DNA of 64,000 nt, from assembly GCF_003148625.1 (NCBI RefSeq), contig NZ_QGGO01000008.1:62001-126000 (forward strand). The letters run 5' to 3'. The translations under genes and the position numbers were made by a program. The first letter of the stretch is position 1. Each line of letters opens with the position of its first letter. Shown piece by piece: positions 53,618-60,948 of this stretch. The notes under the pieces were generated by a model. The model was not told the DNA's origin, did not search any database, and was given only the letters and a program-made list of their open reading frames with translations. Origin of the DNA: Arcicella aurantiaca (GTDB taxonomy: Bacteria; Bacteroidota; Bacteroidia; Cytophagales; Spirosomataceae).

Positions 53618-54628
53618 ATGAAAATTTTAGTCACAGGCGGAGCAGGCTTCATTGGCTCACACACAGTAGTAGAACTTCACAACGCAGGTTATGAATCCAT
53701 TATTTTAGATAATTTCTCCAATTCAGAGAAGAAAGCTCTTGCAGGAATAGAGAAAATCATTGGTAAATCTGTAAAATATTACGAAGCAGATATTAATGAA
53801 CCTTCTACTTGGGATAAAGTTTTCTCGGAACAGGATATTGATGGCATTATTCACTTTGCCGCAGCCAAAGCAGTAGGAGAATCTGTTGAAAAGCCTTTAA
53901 AATATTATCGAAATAATATTGCAGCAACAGTTTTGATGCTTGAGAAAATGATGGAACACAATGTAAATAACTTAGTCTTTTCATCTTCATGTACCGTTTA
54001 TGGTGAACCCGATTCTTTACCAGTTACAGAAAATTCGGCTGTAAAACCTGCTACATCTCCTTACGGAAATACAAAACAAGTTTGTGAAGTTATTATTAAA
54101 GATACCGTTTCAAGTACCAAACATTTCCATGCTATCTCATTAAGGTATTTTAATCCAATTGGAGCTCATGAAAGTTGTTTAATAGGCGAATTACCATTGG
54201 GAGTTCCTGCCAATCTTGTGCCTTTCCTTACACAGTCTGTCGCAGGTATTCGTGGTCAATTAGCGGTTTATGGAAATGATTATCCTACGCCAGATGGTAC
54301 GGCAGTTCGTGATTATATCCACGTAGTTGATTTAGCAAAAGCTCATGTGTCAGCATTAGATTTACTTCTCAAACAACCCGAAGGAAATTATTATGATTTC
54401 TTTAATATCGGAACAGGTACAGGAAGTTCGGTTTTAGAAGTTATTACAGCATTTGAAGAAGCAACTGGCTTAAAAGTTGATTATGCAATTAAGCCAAGAC
54501 GTGATGGAGATATTACAGCCGTTTATGCAGACTGTACAAAATCAAAAGAAATATTAGGTTGGCAAACCCAAAAATCACTCAAAGATGCTTTGGGTGATGC
54601 TTGGAATTGGCAGAAAAAAATAAGTTAG
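53618..54628 (+). CDS. galE: UDP-glucose 4-epimerase
   Basis: GalE interconverts UDP-glucose and UDP-galactose in sugar metabolism and polysaccharide synthesis. The 336-residue protein begins with the NAD motif VTGGAGFIGSHTVVEL, has SSSCTVYGEP with the catalytic Ser/Thr, and YGNTKQVCEVI as the YxxxK motif. The Leloir-type sequence SLRYFNPIGAHES and DYIHVVDLAKAHV are diagnostic. It precedes rfbBDA in the same direction; the 142-nt gap holds a hairpin repeat, so co-transcription is possible. Confidence 0.95.
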   Translation: MKILVTGGAGFIGSHTVVELHNAGYESIILDNFSNSEKKALAGIEKIIGKSVKYYEADINEPSTWDKVFSEQDIDGIIHFAAAKAVGESVEKPLKYYRNNIAATVLMLEKMMEHNVNNLVFSSSCTVYGEPDSLPVTENSAVKPATSPYGNTKQVCEVIIKDTVSSTKHFHAISLRYFNPIGAHESCLIGELPLGVPANLVPFLTQSVAGIRGQLAVYGNDYPTPDGTAVRDYIHVVDLAKAHVSALDLLLKQPEGNYYDFFNIGTGTGSSVLEVITAFEEATGLKVDYAIKPRRDGDITAVYADCTKSKEILGWQTQKSLKDALGDAWNWQKKIS

Positions 54629-54678
54629 TTTTGTATAAGCAACCAACCCTATCTGAACTGAGATTTGCAAAATTCATG

Positions 54679-54710
54679 GATTTTAGGATTAAAAACTCAA
54701 TCCTAAAATC
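54679..54710. repeat. 12-bp inverted repeat, galE-rfbB spacer
   Basis: GATTTTAGGATT (54679-54690) and AATCCTAAAATC (54699-54710) are a perfect inverted repeat with an 8-nt loop. AGATTT/AAATCT further out extends the fold. Confidence 0.7.
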
Positions 54711-54770
54711 TGTAAATCTTGAAAATCATAGTGCAAACAGAAATAAGATTATATAATTGAATAAAAACAA

Positions 54771-55829
54771 ATGAAAAAAATATTAATCACTGGCGGAGCA
54801 GGTTTTATTGGCTCACACGTTGTAAGACTTTTTGTTACTAAATATCCAAATTATCAAATCGTTAATCTCGACAAATTGACTTATGCAGGGAATTTAGAAA
54901 ATATTTCTGATATTGAAAATTCCCCTAATTATACTTTCGTAAAAGGTGATATTGTTGATGCTCCGTTTATCGACCAACTTTTTGCAGAACATCAATTTGA
55001 TGGCGTTATTCACTTAGCAGCGGAATCTCACGTTGACCGTTCTATTACCGACCCTATGGCATTTGTGATGACAAACGTTATTGGTACTTGCAATTTATTG
55101 AATGCTGCCAAAAATACGTGGAAAGAATCTGGTTACGAAGGCAAACGTTTTTATCATGTTTCAACAGATGAAGTTTACGGAGAATTACACAATCCAGAAG
55201 ATTTCTTTACTGAAACTACGCCTTACGACCCACGTTCGCCATATTCAGCATCAAAGGCTTCATCTGACCACTTTGTTCGTGCGTATGGAAATACTTATAA
55301 GTTGCCAGTTGTCATTACAAACTGTTCTAACAATTATGGGCCAAATCACTTTCCAGAGAAATTATTGCCTCTAATGATTCATAATATCTTGAATAATAAA
55401 CCGCTTCCTGTTTATGGAAAAGGCGAAAATGTAAGAGATTGGTTATTTGTGGTTGACCATGCAAGAGCGATTGATACCGTTTTCCACGACGGTGTTCTTG
55501 GTGAAACTTATAATATTGGTGGTTTTAACGAGTGGAAAAATATTGACATTGTGATGTTGGTTTGCAAGACAATGGATGAAAAATTAGGTCGTCCAGCAGG
55601 TACTTCAGAACAACTAATCACGTATGTAACCGACCGTGCTGGACATGACCTCCGCTATGCTATCGACGCTACTAAAATCATGAACGAATTAGGTTGGAAA
55701 CCATCTTTACAATTTGAAGAAGGTTTAGAAAAAACTGTTGATTGGTTCTTGAATAATCAGGAATGGTTGGATAATGTAACTTCGGGGAATTATCAGAAAT
55801 ATTATGAAGGAATGTACGCAAATAGATAA
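54771..55829 (+). CDS. rfbB: dTDP-glucose 4,6-dehydratase
   Basis: RfbB makes dTDP-4-keto-6-deoxyglucose for deoxysugar synthesis. The 352-residue protein starts with ILITGGAGFIGSHVVRLF and has HLAAESHVDRSI, VSTDEVYGEL (with the catalytic Thr-Asp-Glu) and YSASKASSDHFVRAYG (YxxxK), then NCSNNYGPNHFPEKLLPLM and GENVRDWLFVVDHARAI. All are RfbB signatures. It begins the rfbBDA series; rfbD follows after a spacer made of heptamer arrays. Confidence 0.97.
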   Translation: MKKILITGGAGFIGSHVVRLFVTKYPNYQIVNLDKLTYAGNLENISDIENSPNYTFVKGDIVDAPFIDQLFAEHQFDGVIHLAAESHVDRSITDPMAFVMTNVIGTCNLLNAAKNTWKESGYEGKRFYHVSTDEVYGELHNPEDFFTETTPYDPRSPYSASKASSDHFVRAYGNTYKLPVVITNCSNNYGPNHFPEKLLPLMIHNILNNKPLPVYGKGENVRDWLFVVDHARAIDTVFHDGVLGETYNIGGFNEWKNIDIVMLVCKTMDEKLGRPAGTSEQLITYVTDRAGHDLRYAIDATKIMNELGWKPSLQFEEGLEKTVDWFLNNQEWLDNVTSGNYQKYYEGMYANR

Positions 55830-55832
55830 ATA

Positions 55833-55917
55833 GGGATTAGGGATTAGGGGTTAGGAATTAGTTGAGCAAACATTCTGCACACTAATTTCTAACCCCTAAT
55901 CCCTACCCCCAAATCCC
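55833..55917. repeat. Facing heptamer arrays in the rfbB-rfbD spacer
   Basis: Four 7-mers (GGGATTA, GGGATTA, GGGGTTA and GGAATTA, 55833-55860) face five inverted ones (TAATTTC, TAACCCC, TAATCCC, TACCCCC and AAATCCC, 55883-55917). The resulting 24-bp inverted repeat (55838-55861 with 55882-55905, one mismatch) spans most of the spacer. Confidence 0.9.
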
Positions 55918-55924
55918 TTAAATA

Positions 55925-56773
55925 ATGAACATATTAGTATTAGGCGGAACAGGACAATTAGGGCAATGCCTTGGCAAAGTAGCTTCGCAAAGAAATATAA
56001 CATCCATCACTTTTGCGGATGAAATTGTAGGAAACATTTTAGACATTGACGTTTTAGAAAAACTCTTCATTGCTGAAAAACCTGCTTTTGTCATCAACTG
56101 TGCAGCTTATACAGCGGTTGATAAAGCCGAAGACGAAGTAGAACTTTCTCGTAAAATCAATCGTGATGGAGCTGAAAATATTGCTAAACTTTGCGTTAAA
56201 TATAAGGCAACATTACTCCATATTTCTACCGATTTTATTTTTGAAGGAAATGTTCCTACGCTTCTAAACGAAGAAAGTCCTGCTGAACCGATTAGTGTTT
56301 ATGGACTTACGAAATTGGAAGGAGAAAAAGCAATTACTGATGTTTTAGACCAATATTACATCGTGAGAACGGCATGGTTATATTCTGAATTTGCCAATAA
56401 TTTCATGAAAACCATGATTAAATTAGGGACAGACCGTGACTCATTGGGTATTATTGCCGACCAAGTCGGAACGCCAACTTATGGTGTTGACTTAGCAGGT
56501 GCTTTATTAGACATTATTGCATCCGACAAAAAAGCGTATGGTATCTATCATTACAGTAACGAAGGAGCTGTTTCTTGGTACGATTTTGCCAAAGCTATTT
56601 TTGAAATTGGTAATATTACAGTGGCGGTCAAACCCTTAAAAACGAGCGAATACCCAACAAAAGCTACTCGCCCTGCTTTTTCAGTAATGGATAAAACGAA
56701 AATCAAAACGACTTTTGGTATTGATGTTCCCTATTGGAGAGATAGTTTAAAAGTAGCTATATCTGCTCTTTAA
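55925..56773 (+). CDS. rfbD: dTDP-4-dehydrorhamnose reductase
   Basis: RfbD reduces dTDP-4-keto-rhamnose with NADPH to dTDP-L-rhamnose. The 282-residue protein has the motif ILVLGGTGQLGQCLGKV, then NCAAYTAVDKAEDEVELSRK, STDFIFEGN, YGLTKLEGEKAI (YxxxK) and NNFMKTMIKLG, plus DQVGTPTYGVDLA. It is shorter than rfbB, as usual. It starts after the facing heptamer arrays and ends 77 nt before rfbA, in the same direction. Confidence 0.95.
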   Translation: MNILVLGGTGQLGQCLGKVASQRNITSITFADEIVGNILDIDVLEKLFIAEKPAFVINCAAYTAVDKAEDEVELSRKINRDGAENIAKLCVKYKATLLHISTDFIFEGNVPTLLNEESPAEPISVYGLTKLEGEKAITDVLDQYYIVRTAWLYSEFANNFMKTMIKLGTDRDSLGIIADQVGTPTYGVDLAGALLDIIASDKKAYGIYHYSNEGAVSWYDFAKAIFEIGNITVAVKPLKTSEYPTKATRPAFSVMDKTKIKTTFGIDVPYWRDSLKVAISAL

Positions 56774-56812
56774 TTTAATTAAAACATAGTTTTTATGAGA
56801 ACGAATGATAAT

Positions 56813-56843
56813 CACTCATTCACTCATTCACAATTCACTCATT
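56813..56843. repeat. Octamer-like repeat before rfbA
   Basis: CACTCATT occurs three times (56813, 56821 and 56836), with CACAATT between the last two, close to the rfbA start at 56851. Confidence 0.75.
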
Positions 56844-56850
56844 AAGAAAC

Positions 56851-57711
56851 ATGAAAGGAATCATACTTGCAGGAGGCTCAGGCACACGCCTTCACCCATT
56901 GACTTTGGCAGTTAGCAAGCAATTAATGCCCGTTTACGACAAACCGATGATTTATTATCCTTTGTCGATTTTGATGCTTGCGGGAATTAAAGAAATTTTA
57001 ATTATCTCCACACCACATGATTTACCACATTTCAAAAAACTTTTGGGTGATGGTTCACAAATAGGTTGTGAATTTTCTTATGCTGAACAACCACTTCCAA
57101 ACGGACTTGCTCAAGCTTTCGTGATTGGTGAAGAATTTATCGGAAATGATAAAGTTGCGTTGGTTTTAGGTGATAATATTTTTTACGGAAGCGGTTTGAG
57201 TAAATTACTTCAAGCCAATAACGACCCTGACGGTGGCGTTGTATATGCTTATCAAGTACATGACCCTGAGCGTTATGGCGTAGTAGAATTCGACAAAGAA
57301 TTTAATGTTCTTTCTATTGAAGAAAAACCTAATGAGCCAAAATCAAATTATGCGGTTCCGGGATTATATTTTTATGATAATTCAGTGGTAGAAATTGCAA
57401 AAAATATTGCTCCTTCCCCACGTGGTGAATATGAAATTACGGACGTAAACAAAGAATATTTGAAGCAAGGTAAACTAAAAGTAGGCGTTTTGAACCGTGG
57501 AACGGCTTGGTTAGATACAGGTACATTTGCTTCATTGATGCAAGCGGGACAATTTGTACAAGTAATCGAAGAGCGTCAAGGATTGAAAGTAGGTTGTATT
57601 GAAGAAGTTGCCTACCGAATGGGCTTCATTGATACTGAGCAACTGCGTAAAGTTGCCGAACCATTAGTAAAAAGTGGTTATGGGCAGTATTTGTTGAATT
57701 TGTTGAAGTAG
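56851..57711 (+). CDS. rfbA: Glucose-1-phosphate thymidylyltransferase
   Basis: RfbA activates glucose-1-phosphate to dTDP-glucose, the first step of the rhamnose route. The 286-residue protein begins [20 protein letters not shown] and [20 protein letters not shown], has [31 protein letters not shown] and [15 protein letters not shown], and [14 protein letters not shown]. All are RfbA signatures. No rfbC (3,5-epimerase) is in the cluster; it must be elsewhere or replaced. The zeta-like gene starts only 11 nt later. Confidence 0.97.
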   Translation: MKGIILAGGSGTRLHPLTLAVSKQLMPVYDKPMIYYPLSILMLAGIKEILIISTPHDLPHFKKLLGDGSQIGCEFSYAEQPLPNGLAQAFVIGEEFIGNDKVALVLGDNIFYGSGLSKLLQANNDPDGGVVYAYQVHDPERYGVVEFDKEFNVLSIEEKPNEPKSNYAVPGLYFYDNSVVEIAKNIAPSPRGEYEITDVNKEYLKQGKLKVGVLNRGTAWLDTGTFASLMQAGQFVQVIEERQGLKVGCIEEVAYRMGFIDTEQLRKVAEPLVKSGYGQYLLNLLK

Positions 57712-57722
57712 TTTTTTTTCCA

Positions 57723-58319
57723 ATGGAAGACAAGTATTTATACATAATTTCAGGTTGCAATGGAGCTGGGAAAACTACTGCTTCATTTACTATTTTACCC
57801 GAAATTTTGGACTGTAAAGAATTTGTAAATGCCGATGAAATAGCCAAAGGAATTTCACCATTTCAACCCGAATATGTATCATTAGAAGCGGGAAGAATTA
57901 TGTTGAATCGAATTAAAGAATTACTATCTGATAATCATAGTTTTGCATTTGAAACTACTTTGGCAACTAAAAGTTATAAGAACACAATTGTTGAAGCCAA
58001 ATCAAAAGGTTATACCGTTATTCTACTGTATTTCTGGTTAGAGACAATTAGTTTAGCCAAAGAAAGGGTAAAAATAAGATTTTCAGAAGGAGGACATAAT
58101 ATTGAGCATAATGTTATTGAAAGAAGATACAAAGCTGGAATACAAAATCTATTCGATATCTATCTTGATATTGTTGATTATGCACTTATTTTTGATAACT
58201 CACAAGGAAATCATCAATTGATTGCTGATAAATCTATCAATGAGCTACTTCATATTATTGATTATGTAAAATTCAACGAATTAAAATCATACTACTATGA
58301 CTCCACAAAAAACCCTTGA
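57723..58319 (+). CDS. Zeta-toxin-like P-loop ATPase/kinase
   Basis: This 198-residue protein has the Walker A SGCNGAGKTTASFTIL (residues 10-25), FVNADEIAKGISPF, SFAFETTLATKSYK and RVKIRFSEGGHNIEHNVIER, the pattern of the zeta toxin/COG4185 family (predicted small ATPases, some of which phosphorylate UDP-N-acetylglucosamine). A 49-codon ORF overlaps its end by 23 nt, a gene arrangement typical of toxin-antitoxin pairs. The target and activity are not shown. It begins only 11 nt after rfbA, so it may be transcribed with the nucleotide-sugar genes. Confidence 0.85.
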   Translation: MEDKYLYIISGCNGAGKTTASFTILPEILDCKEFVNADEIAKGISPFQPEYVSLEAGRIMLNRIKELLSDNHSFAFETTLATKSYKNTIVEAKSKGYTVILLYFWLETISLAKERVKIRFSEGGHNIEHNVIERRYKAGIQNLFDIYLDIVDYALIFDNSQGNHQLIADKSINELLHIIDYVKFNELKSYYYDSTKNP

Positions 58320-58446
58320 AATAAAAGAGAAAATTCTATTCGGACTTGAAAAGACTTACGAAAACTTGATTGAATATAAGAAATATAAAAAATCAGATTT
58401 AGTAGTGATGCGAGATAAAAAAATTGTTAGAATTAAGCCTGAATAA
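58297..58446 (+). CDS. 49-residue ORF overlapping the zeta-like gene (possible antitoxin)
   Basis: ATG at 58297, stop at 58444-58446, 49 codons, rich in Lys and Glu, beginning MTPQKTLEIKEKILFGLEKT and ending DLVVMRDKKIVRIKPE. The 23-nt overlap with the preceding gene and the charged helical character suit a small antitoxin, but I do not recognise the family. A chance ORF is unlikely because it stays open exactly to the next spacer and has a consistent amphipathic pattern. Confidence 0.6.
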   Translation: MTPQKTLEIKEKILFGLEKTYENLIEYKKYKKSDLVVMRDKKIVRIKPE

Positions 58447-58596
58447 TTGCTTGACCACTTGTGAAGAGTGGGTATGACAGTATAAAAATAAATTTTGCCC
58501 CCAGAAATGAAAATCCTCTCTAAAATTAATTTAGCGGGGATTTTCATTTATAATTCAAATAGACCATTTATCTTTATCTCCATAAACTTCAAAATA

Positions 58597-59154
58597 ATGG
58601 GAAAATTTAGTAATTCTATTAGTCCTGCTCATCAGGAATTTATCAAACAACAGCATATCTTTTTTGTTGCAACCGCACCGCTTAGTACTGAAGGACATAT
58701 CAATCTTTCGCCAAAAGGAATGGATGCGTTCCGAGTTTTGGGAGAAAACAAAGTGGGTTACATGGACGTAATTAGTAGCGGAAATGAGACTTCTGCCCAT
58801 ACTTTAGAAAATGGAAGAATAACATTTATGCTCTGTTCTTTCGACAAAACGCCTAATATTCTCAGATTGTACGGAAAAGGCTTTGCGGTATTACCAAATA
58901 CCCCTGAGTGGGATTTATACGCTCCACATTTTACCATTTATCCAAGCACTCGTCAACTTATCGTTGCGGATATTCATTTGGTACAAACTTCATGTGGCTT
59001 TGGGATTCCGATGTATGATTACATTGAAGAAAGAGACATACATTTTAAATGGGCAGAACAAAAAGGCGAAGAAGGCTTACAAGAATATATCAAAGAGAAT
59101 AATCTTAAAAGTTTGGATGGACTTCCTACTGACATTGGGCTGAAAGATTCGTAA
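58597..59154 (+). CDS. Pyridoxamine 5'-phosphate oxidase-like FMN protein
   Basis: This is a 185-residue protein of the split-barrel flavin family: HQEFIKQQHIFFVATAPLST, GHINLSPKGMDAFRVLGENK, ISSGNETSAHTLENGRITFM and LRLYGKGFAVLPNTPEW. It probably binds FMN or F420-like cofactor and acts as a stress-related reductase; the substrate is unknown. The ATG at 58597 begins the domain; a frame from 58495 would add an unrelated hydrophobic stretch. It converges with the RES toxin gene with only 6 nt between stops. Confidence 0.85.
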   Translation: MGKFSNSISPAHQEFIKQQHIFFVATAPLSTEGHINLSPKGMDAFRVLGENKVGYMDVISSGNETSAHTLENGRITFMLCSFDKTPNILRLYGKGFAVLPNTPEWDLYAPHFTIYPSTRQLIVADIHLVQTSCGFGIPMYDYIEERDIHFKWAEQKGEEGLQEYIKENNLKSLDGLPTDIGLKDS

Positions 59155-59160
59155 TCAGTC

Positions 59161-59706
59161 TTACATTTTCCCCAAAATATCCTCAATCAAATCATTCATC
59201 ACATTTCCTTGAATTTGTGGTTTTTGGTAACGACTATCGAAGTAAAATGGAGAGATTTTCGTGAGAATACTATCGTTCATTCGCTCATGAAGCGGATTCA
59301 AAAGCACATTGTACGATAATTCCGTTTGGGCAGAATGTACCGCCGTCGGGATTTGTAAAGCTAAAAACTTTTCACTTTTAAACCACTGGTTTGTAACGGT
59401 TTGTAAAGATTTTGGAGCGGGAGAATTCCGCCAATTTTTCGGCAACATTTCTGCTTCAATCGTCAAAATATCTTCTTGAGCAATTTCAATCGTTCCAACT
59501 AACAAATCAGGAAGTTTACTATTTGGAAAACCTTCAAAATAATGTACTAAATATTCTAAAGATGCTAATTCAACCGTTCGAGAAGTGTAAACAACGGGCA
59601 TTCCAACAGGATTCCAACGTCCTCCCGTAAGTTCTGCTCCTTTCCCCGATAAAAAGTCTTTAGTTAAACCATAACGTGCCGATTGAAGGCGATATAATTT
59701 TATCAT
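59161..59706 (-). CDS. RES-domain toxin
   Basis: This is a 181-residue protein of the RES family, whose toxins degrade NAD. The name-giving residues are visible: Arg30 in GGRWNPVG, Glu51 in ASLEYLVH and Ser125 in AVHSAQTELSYNVLLNP. Its ATG overlaps the antitoxin stop by 4 nt (ATGA-type coupling), so the two are co-translated. Length and motif positions match functional RES toxins. Activity is inferred from the family. Confidence 0.92.
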   Translation of the reverse strand: MIKLYRLQSARYGLTKDFLSGKGAELTGGRWNPVGMPVVYTSRTVELASLEYLVHYFEGFPNSKLPDLLVGTIEIAQEDILTIEAEMLPKNWRNSPAPKSLQTVTNQWFKSEKFLALQIPTAVHSAQTELSYNVLLNPLHERMNDSILTKISPFYFDSRYQKPQIQGNVMNDLIEDILGKM

Positions 59707-60104
59707 GAATACGTTCCAAATTCAATTCTGCTCAATACATTATCAACCCATTCAAAACCAGTTACGGTGTCTAAGAGGTCAAGGGCTGACTTATCCCCAA
59801 AAATTCGCATTGATTGACGCATCCAAGGTTTAAAATCTTCCAAATTAGCAAAAACCTCCTCACCGTGTTGGTATAAAAGCATTAACTTCAAAAGACGTTC
59901 TGTACTTGAAGTATCTAACTGTGTATCAGGCGTATATCTATGAAAAGTTCTTTCAGAAATATTTAAAATGCGTGCCATTTCACGGTCAGAGAGACTTAGT
60001 TTTTTTGCTACTAAATCTACCGCTGCACGACTTAACCCTTTGCGAGAAAGCTCAATTAAATCCAAAGGATTTTGAAGACGAGTTAATACAATTGGTTGTT
60101 TCAT
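59703..60104 (-). CDS. Xre/MbcA/ParS-type antitoxin of the RES toxin
   Basis: This is a 133-residue antitoxin with an N-terminal HTH (LSRKGLSRAAVDLVAKKLSL, REMARILNISERTFHRYTPD) and the C-terminal DUF2384/toxin-binding domain (TERLLKLMLLYQHGEEVFAN, FKPWMRQSMRIFGDKSALDL). It represses its own operon and neutralises the RES toxin by direct binding, as known for RES/Xre pairs. The toxin gene overlaps by 4 nt. Upstream, 60141-60155 shows CAAAT...ATTTG, a weak operator candidate. Confidence 0.92.
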   Translation of the reverse strand: MKQPIVLTRLQNPLDLIELSRKGLSRAAVDLVAKKLSLSDREMARILNISERTFHRYTPDTQLDTSSTERLLKLMLLYQHGEEVFANLEDFKPWMRQSMRIFGDKSALDLLDTVTGFEWVDNVLSRIEFGTYS

Positions 60105-60140
60105 ATCTACAAATTTACATTATGGCATAAATATATATGA

Positions 60141-60155
60141 CAAATGGCGTATTTG
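60141..60155. promoter_or_regulatory. Weak operator candidate upstream of the RES/Xre operon
   Basis: CAAAT/ATTTG inverted around GGCGT, 37 nt upstream of the antitoxin start. Confidence 0.25.
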
Positions 60156-60177
60156 CAAATTAATTTTTGGAAAGATG

Positions 60178-60627
60178 TTATGTCACAATTAAAGTAATTC
60201 CTAAATGTGGCACGTATCTACTTTTCAATTTACCTCTTTTCACCCATGTTCGAACCTTAGAAGCCGTCAATCCATTACGATTTGCATAATCACTTTGAGT
60301 AAATTCTCTACGGGAGTCTATTTCAATAATTGGAGGAGTTTCTGCTAAAACACTTTCGGTAAAAAGTGTATCAGGGTCAAATGAAATGGAGGTTAAATTG
60401 CCTTTTGTATTTACGTATTGAATATTCTCCCAAGAAAACGTATCGCCATCATTAATAGATACTTGAGAAAATTTTTCAAAATCTAATAATGGCTTTAATC
60501 TTTCTGTATTTCTAAAAATATCTAATTTACTGGAAAAGTCATTTAAACGTACATCTCCATTTGTCCAAAGAGAAGTAATTTTAAATGGTTCTACTTTTAA
60601 TATTTTGATAATTCTTGGAGGTCTCAT
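60178..60627 (-). CDS. DUF2442 protein with C-terminal HTH
   Basis: This 149-residue protein has an N-terminal DUF2442-like domain (IKILKVEPFKITSLWTNGDV, TERLKPLLDFEKFSQVSIND) and a C-terminal HTH/MerR-like segment (TQSDYANRNGLTASKVRTWV, KRGKLKSRYVPHLGITLIVT). DUF2442/DUF4160 pairs are found in toxin-antitoxin-like loci. Its ATG overlaps the DUF4160 stop by 4 nt. The added HTH suggests that it also acts as the operon's repressor. The biochemical function is not known. Confidence 0.75.
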   Translation of the reverse strand: MRPPRIIKILKVEPFKITSLWTNGDVRLNDFSSKLDIFRNTERLKPLLDFEKFSQVSINDGDTFSWENIQYVNTKGNLTSISFDPDTLFTESVLAETPPIIEIDSRREFTQSDYANRNGLTASKVRTWVKRGKLKSRYVPHLGITLIVT

Positions 60628-60857
60628 TTGCGAAGATGGGGATTTAAAAATTCAAATTCTTCCAATAATGCTTGTTGATTTATTTTAGCCCATTTCAAAA
60701 TTCTCTTTAGCTGAGGTTTAGGCATTTCTCCTTTCAACACCTCCAAAGTGATAATAGAAATTAATACTTCGTACTCAGCACTAATAGCGTGAAAATGAGG
60801 TGGATTATGGTCAAAATCATAGACATAAATTTTTATGCCTTGTAAAAATTCAAACAT
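60624..60857 (-). CDS. DUF4160-domain protein
   Basis: This is a 77-residue small protein with the DUF4160 pattern: KIYVYDFDHNPPHFHAISAE, where the H-x-P-P-H-F-H-A segment is the hallmark, followed by EVLISIITLEVLKGEMPKP and LKRILKWAKINQQALLEEF. It is usually coupled to a DUF2442 partner, here overlapping by 4 nt. Such pairs are suspected toxin-antitoxin units but unproven. It is the first gene of the pair. Confidence 0.85.
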   Translation of the reverse strand: MFEFLQGIKIYVYDFDHNPPHFHAISAEYEVLISIITLEVLKGEMPKPQLKRILKWAKINQQALLEEFEFLNPHLRK

Positions 60858-60948
60858 TAGTTGTAGATTTTTAAATCAAATATACCAAGTGTAGCGTAAC
60901 GTGTCAAACATTTCTATAAATATTTCCTGTTAAATAAAATCACACATT

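Noticed and set aside
60117-60147. Long operator palindrome upstream of RES/Xre
   Set aside because: The two sides align only with a gap; only the short CAAAT/ATTTG repeat at 60141-60155 remains as a weak candidate.
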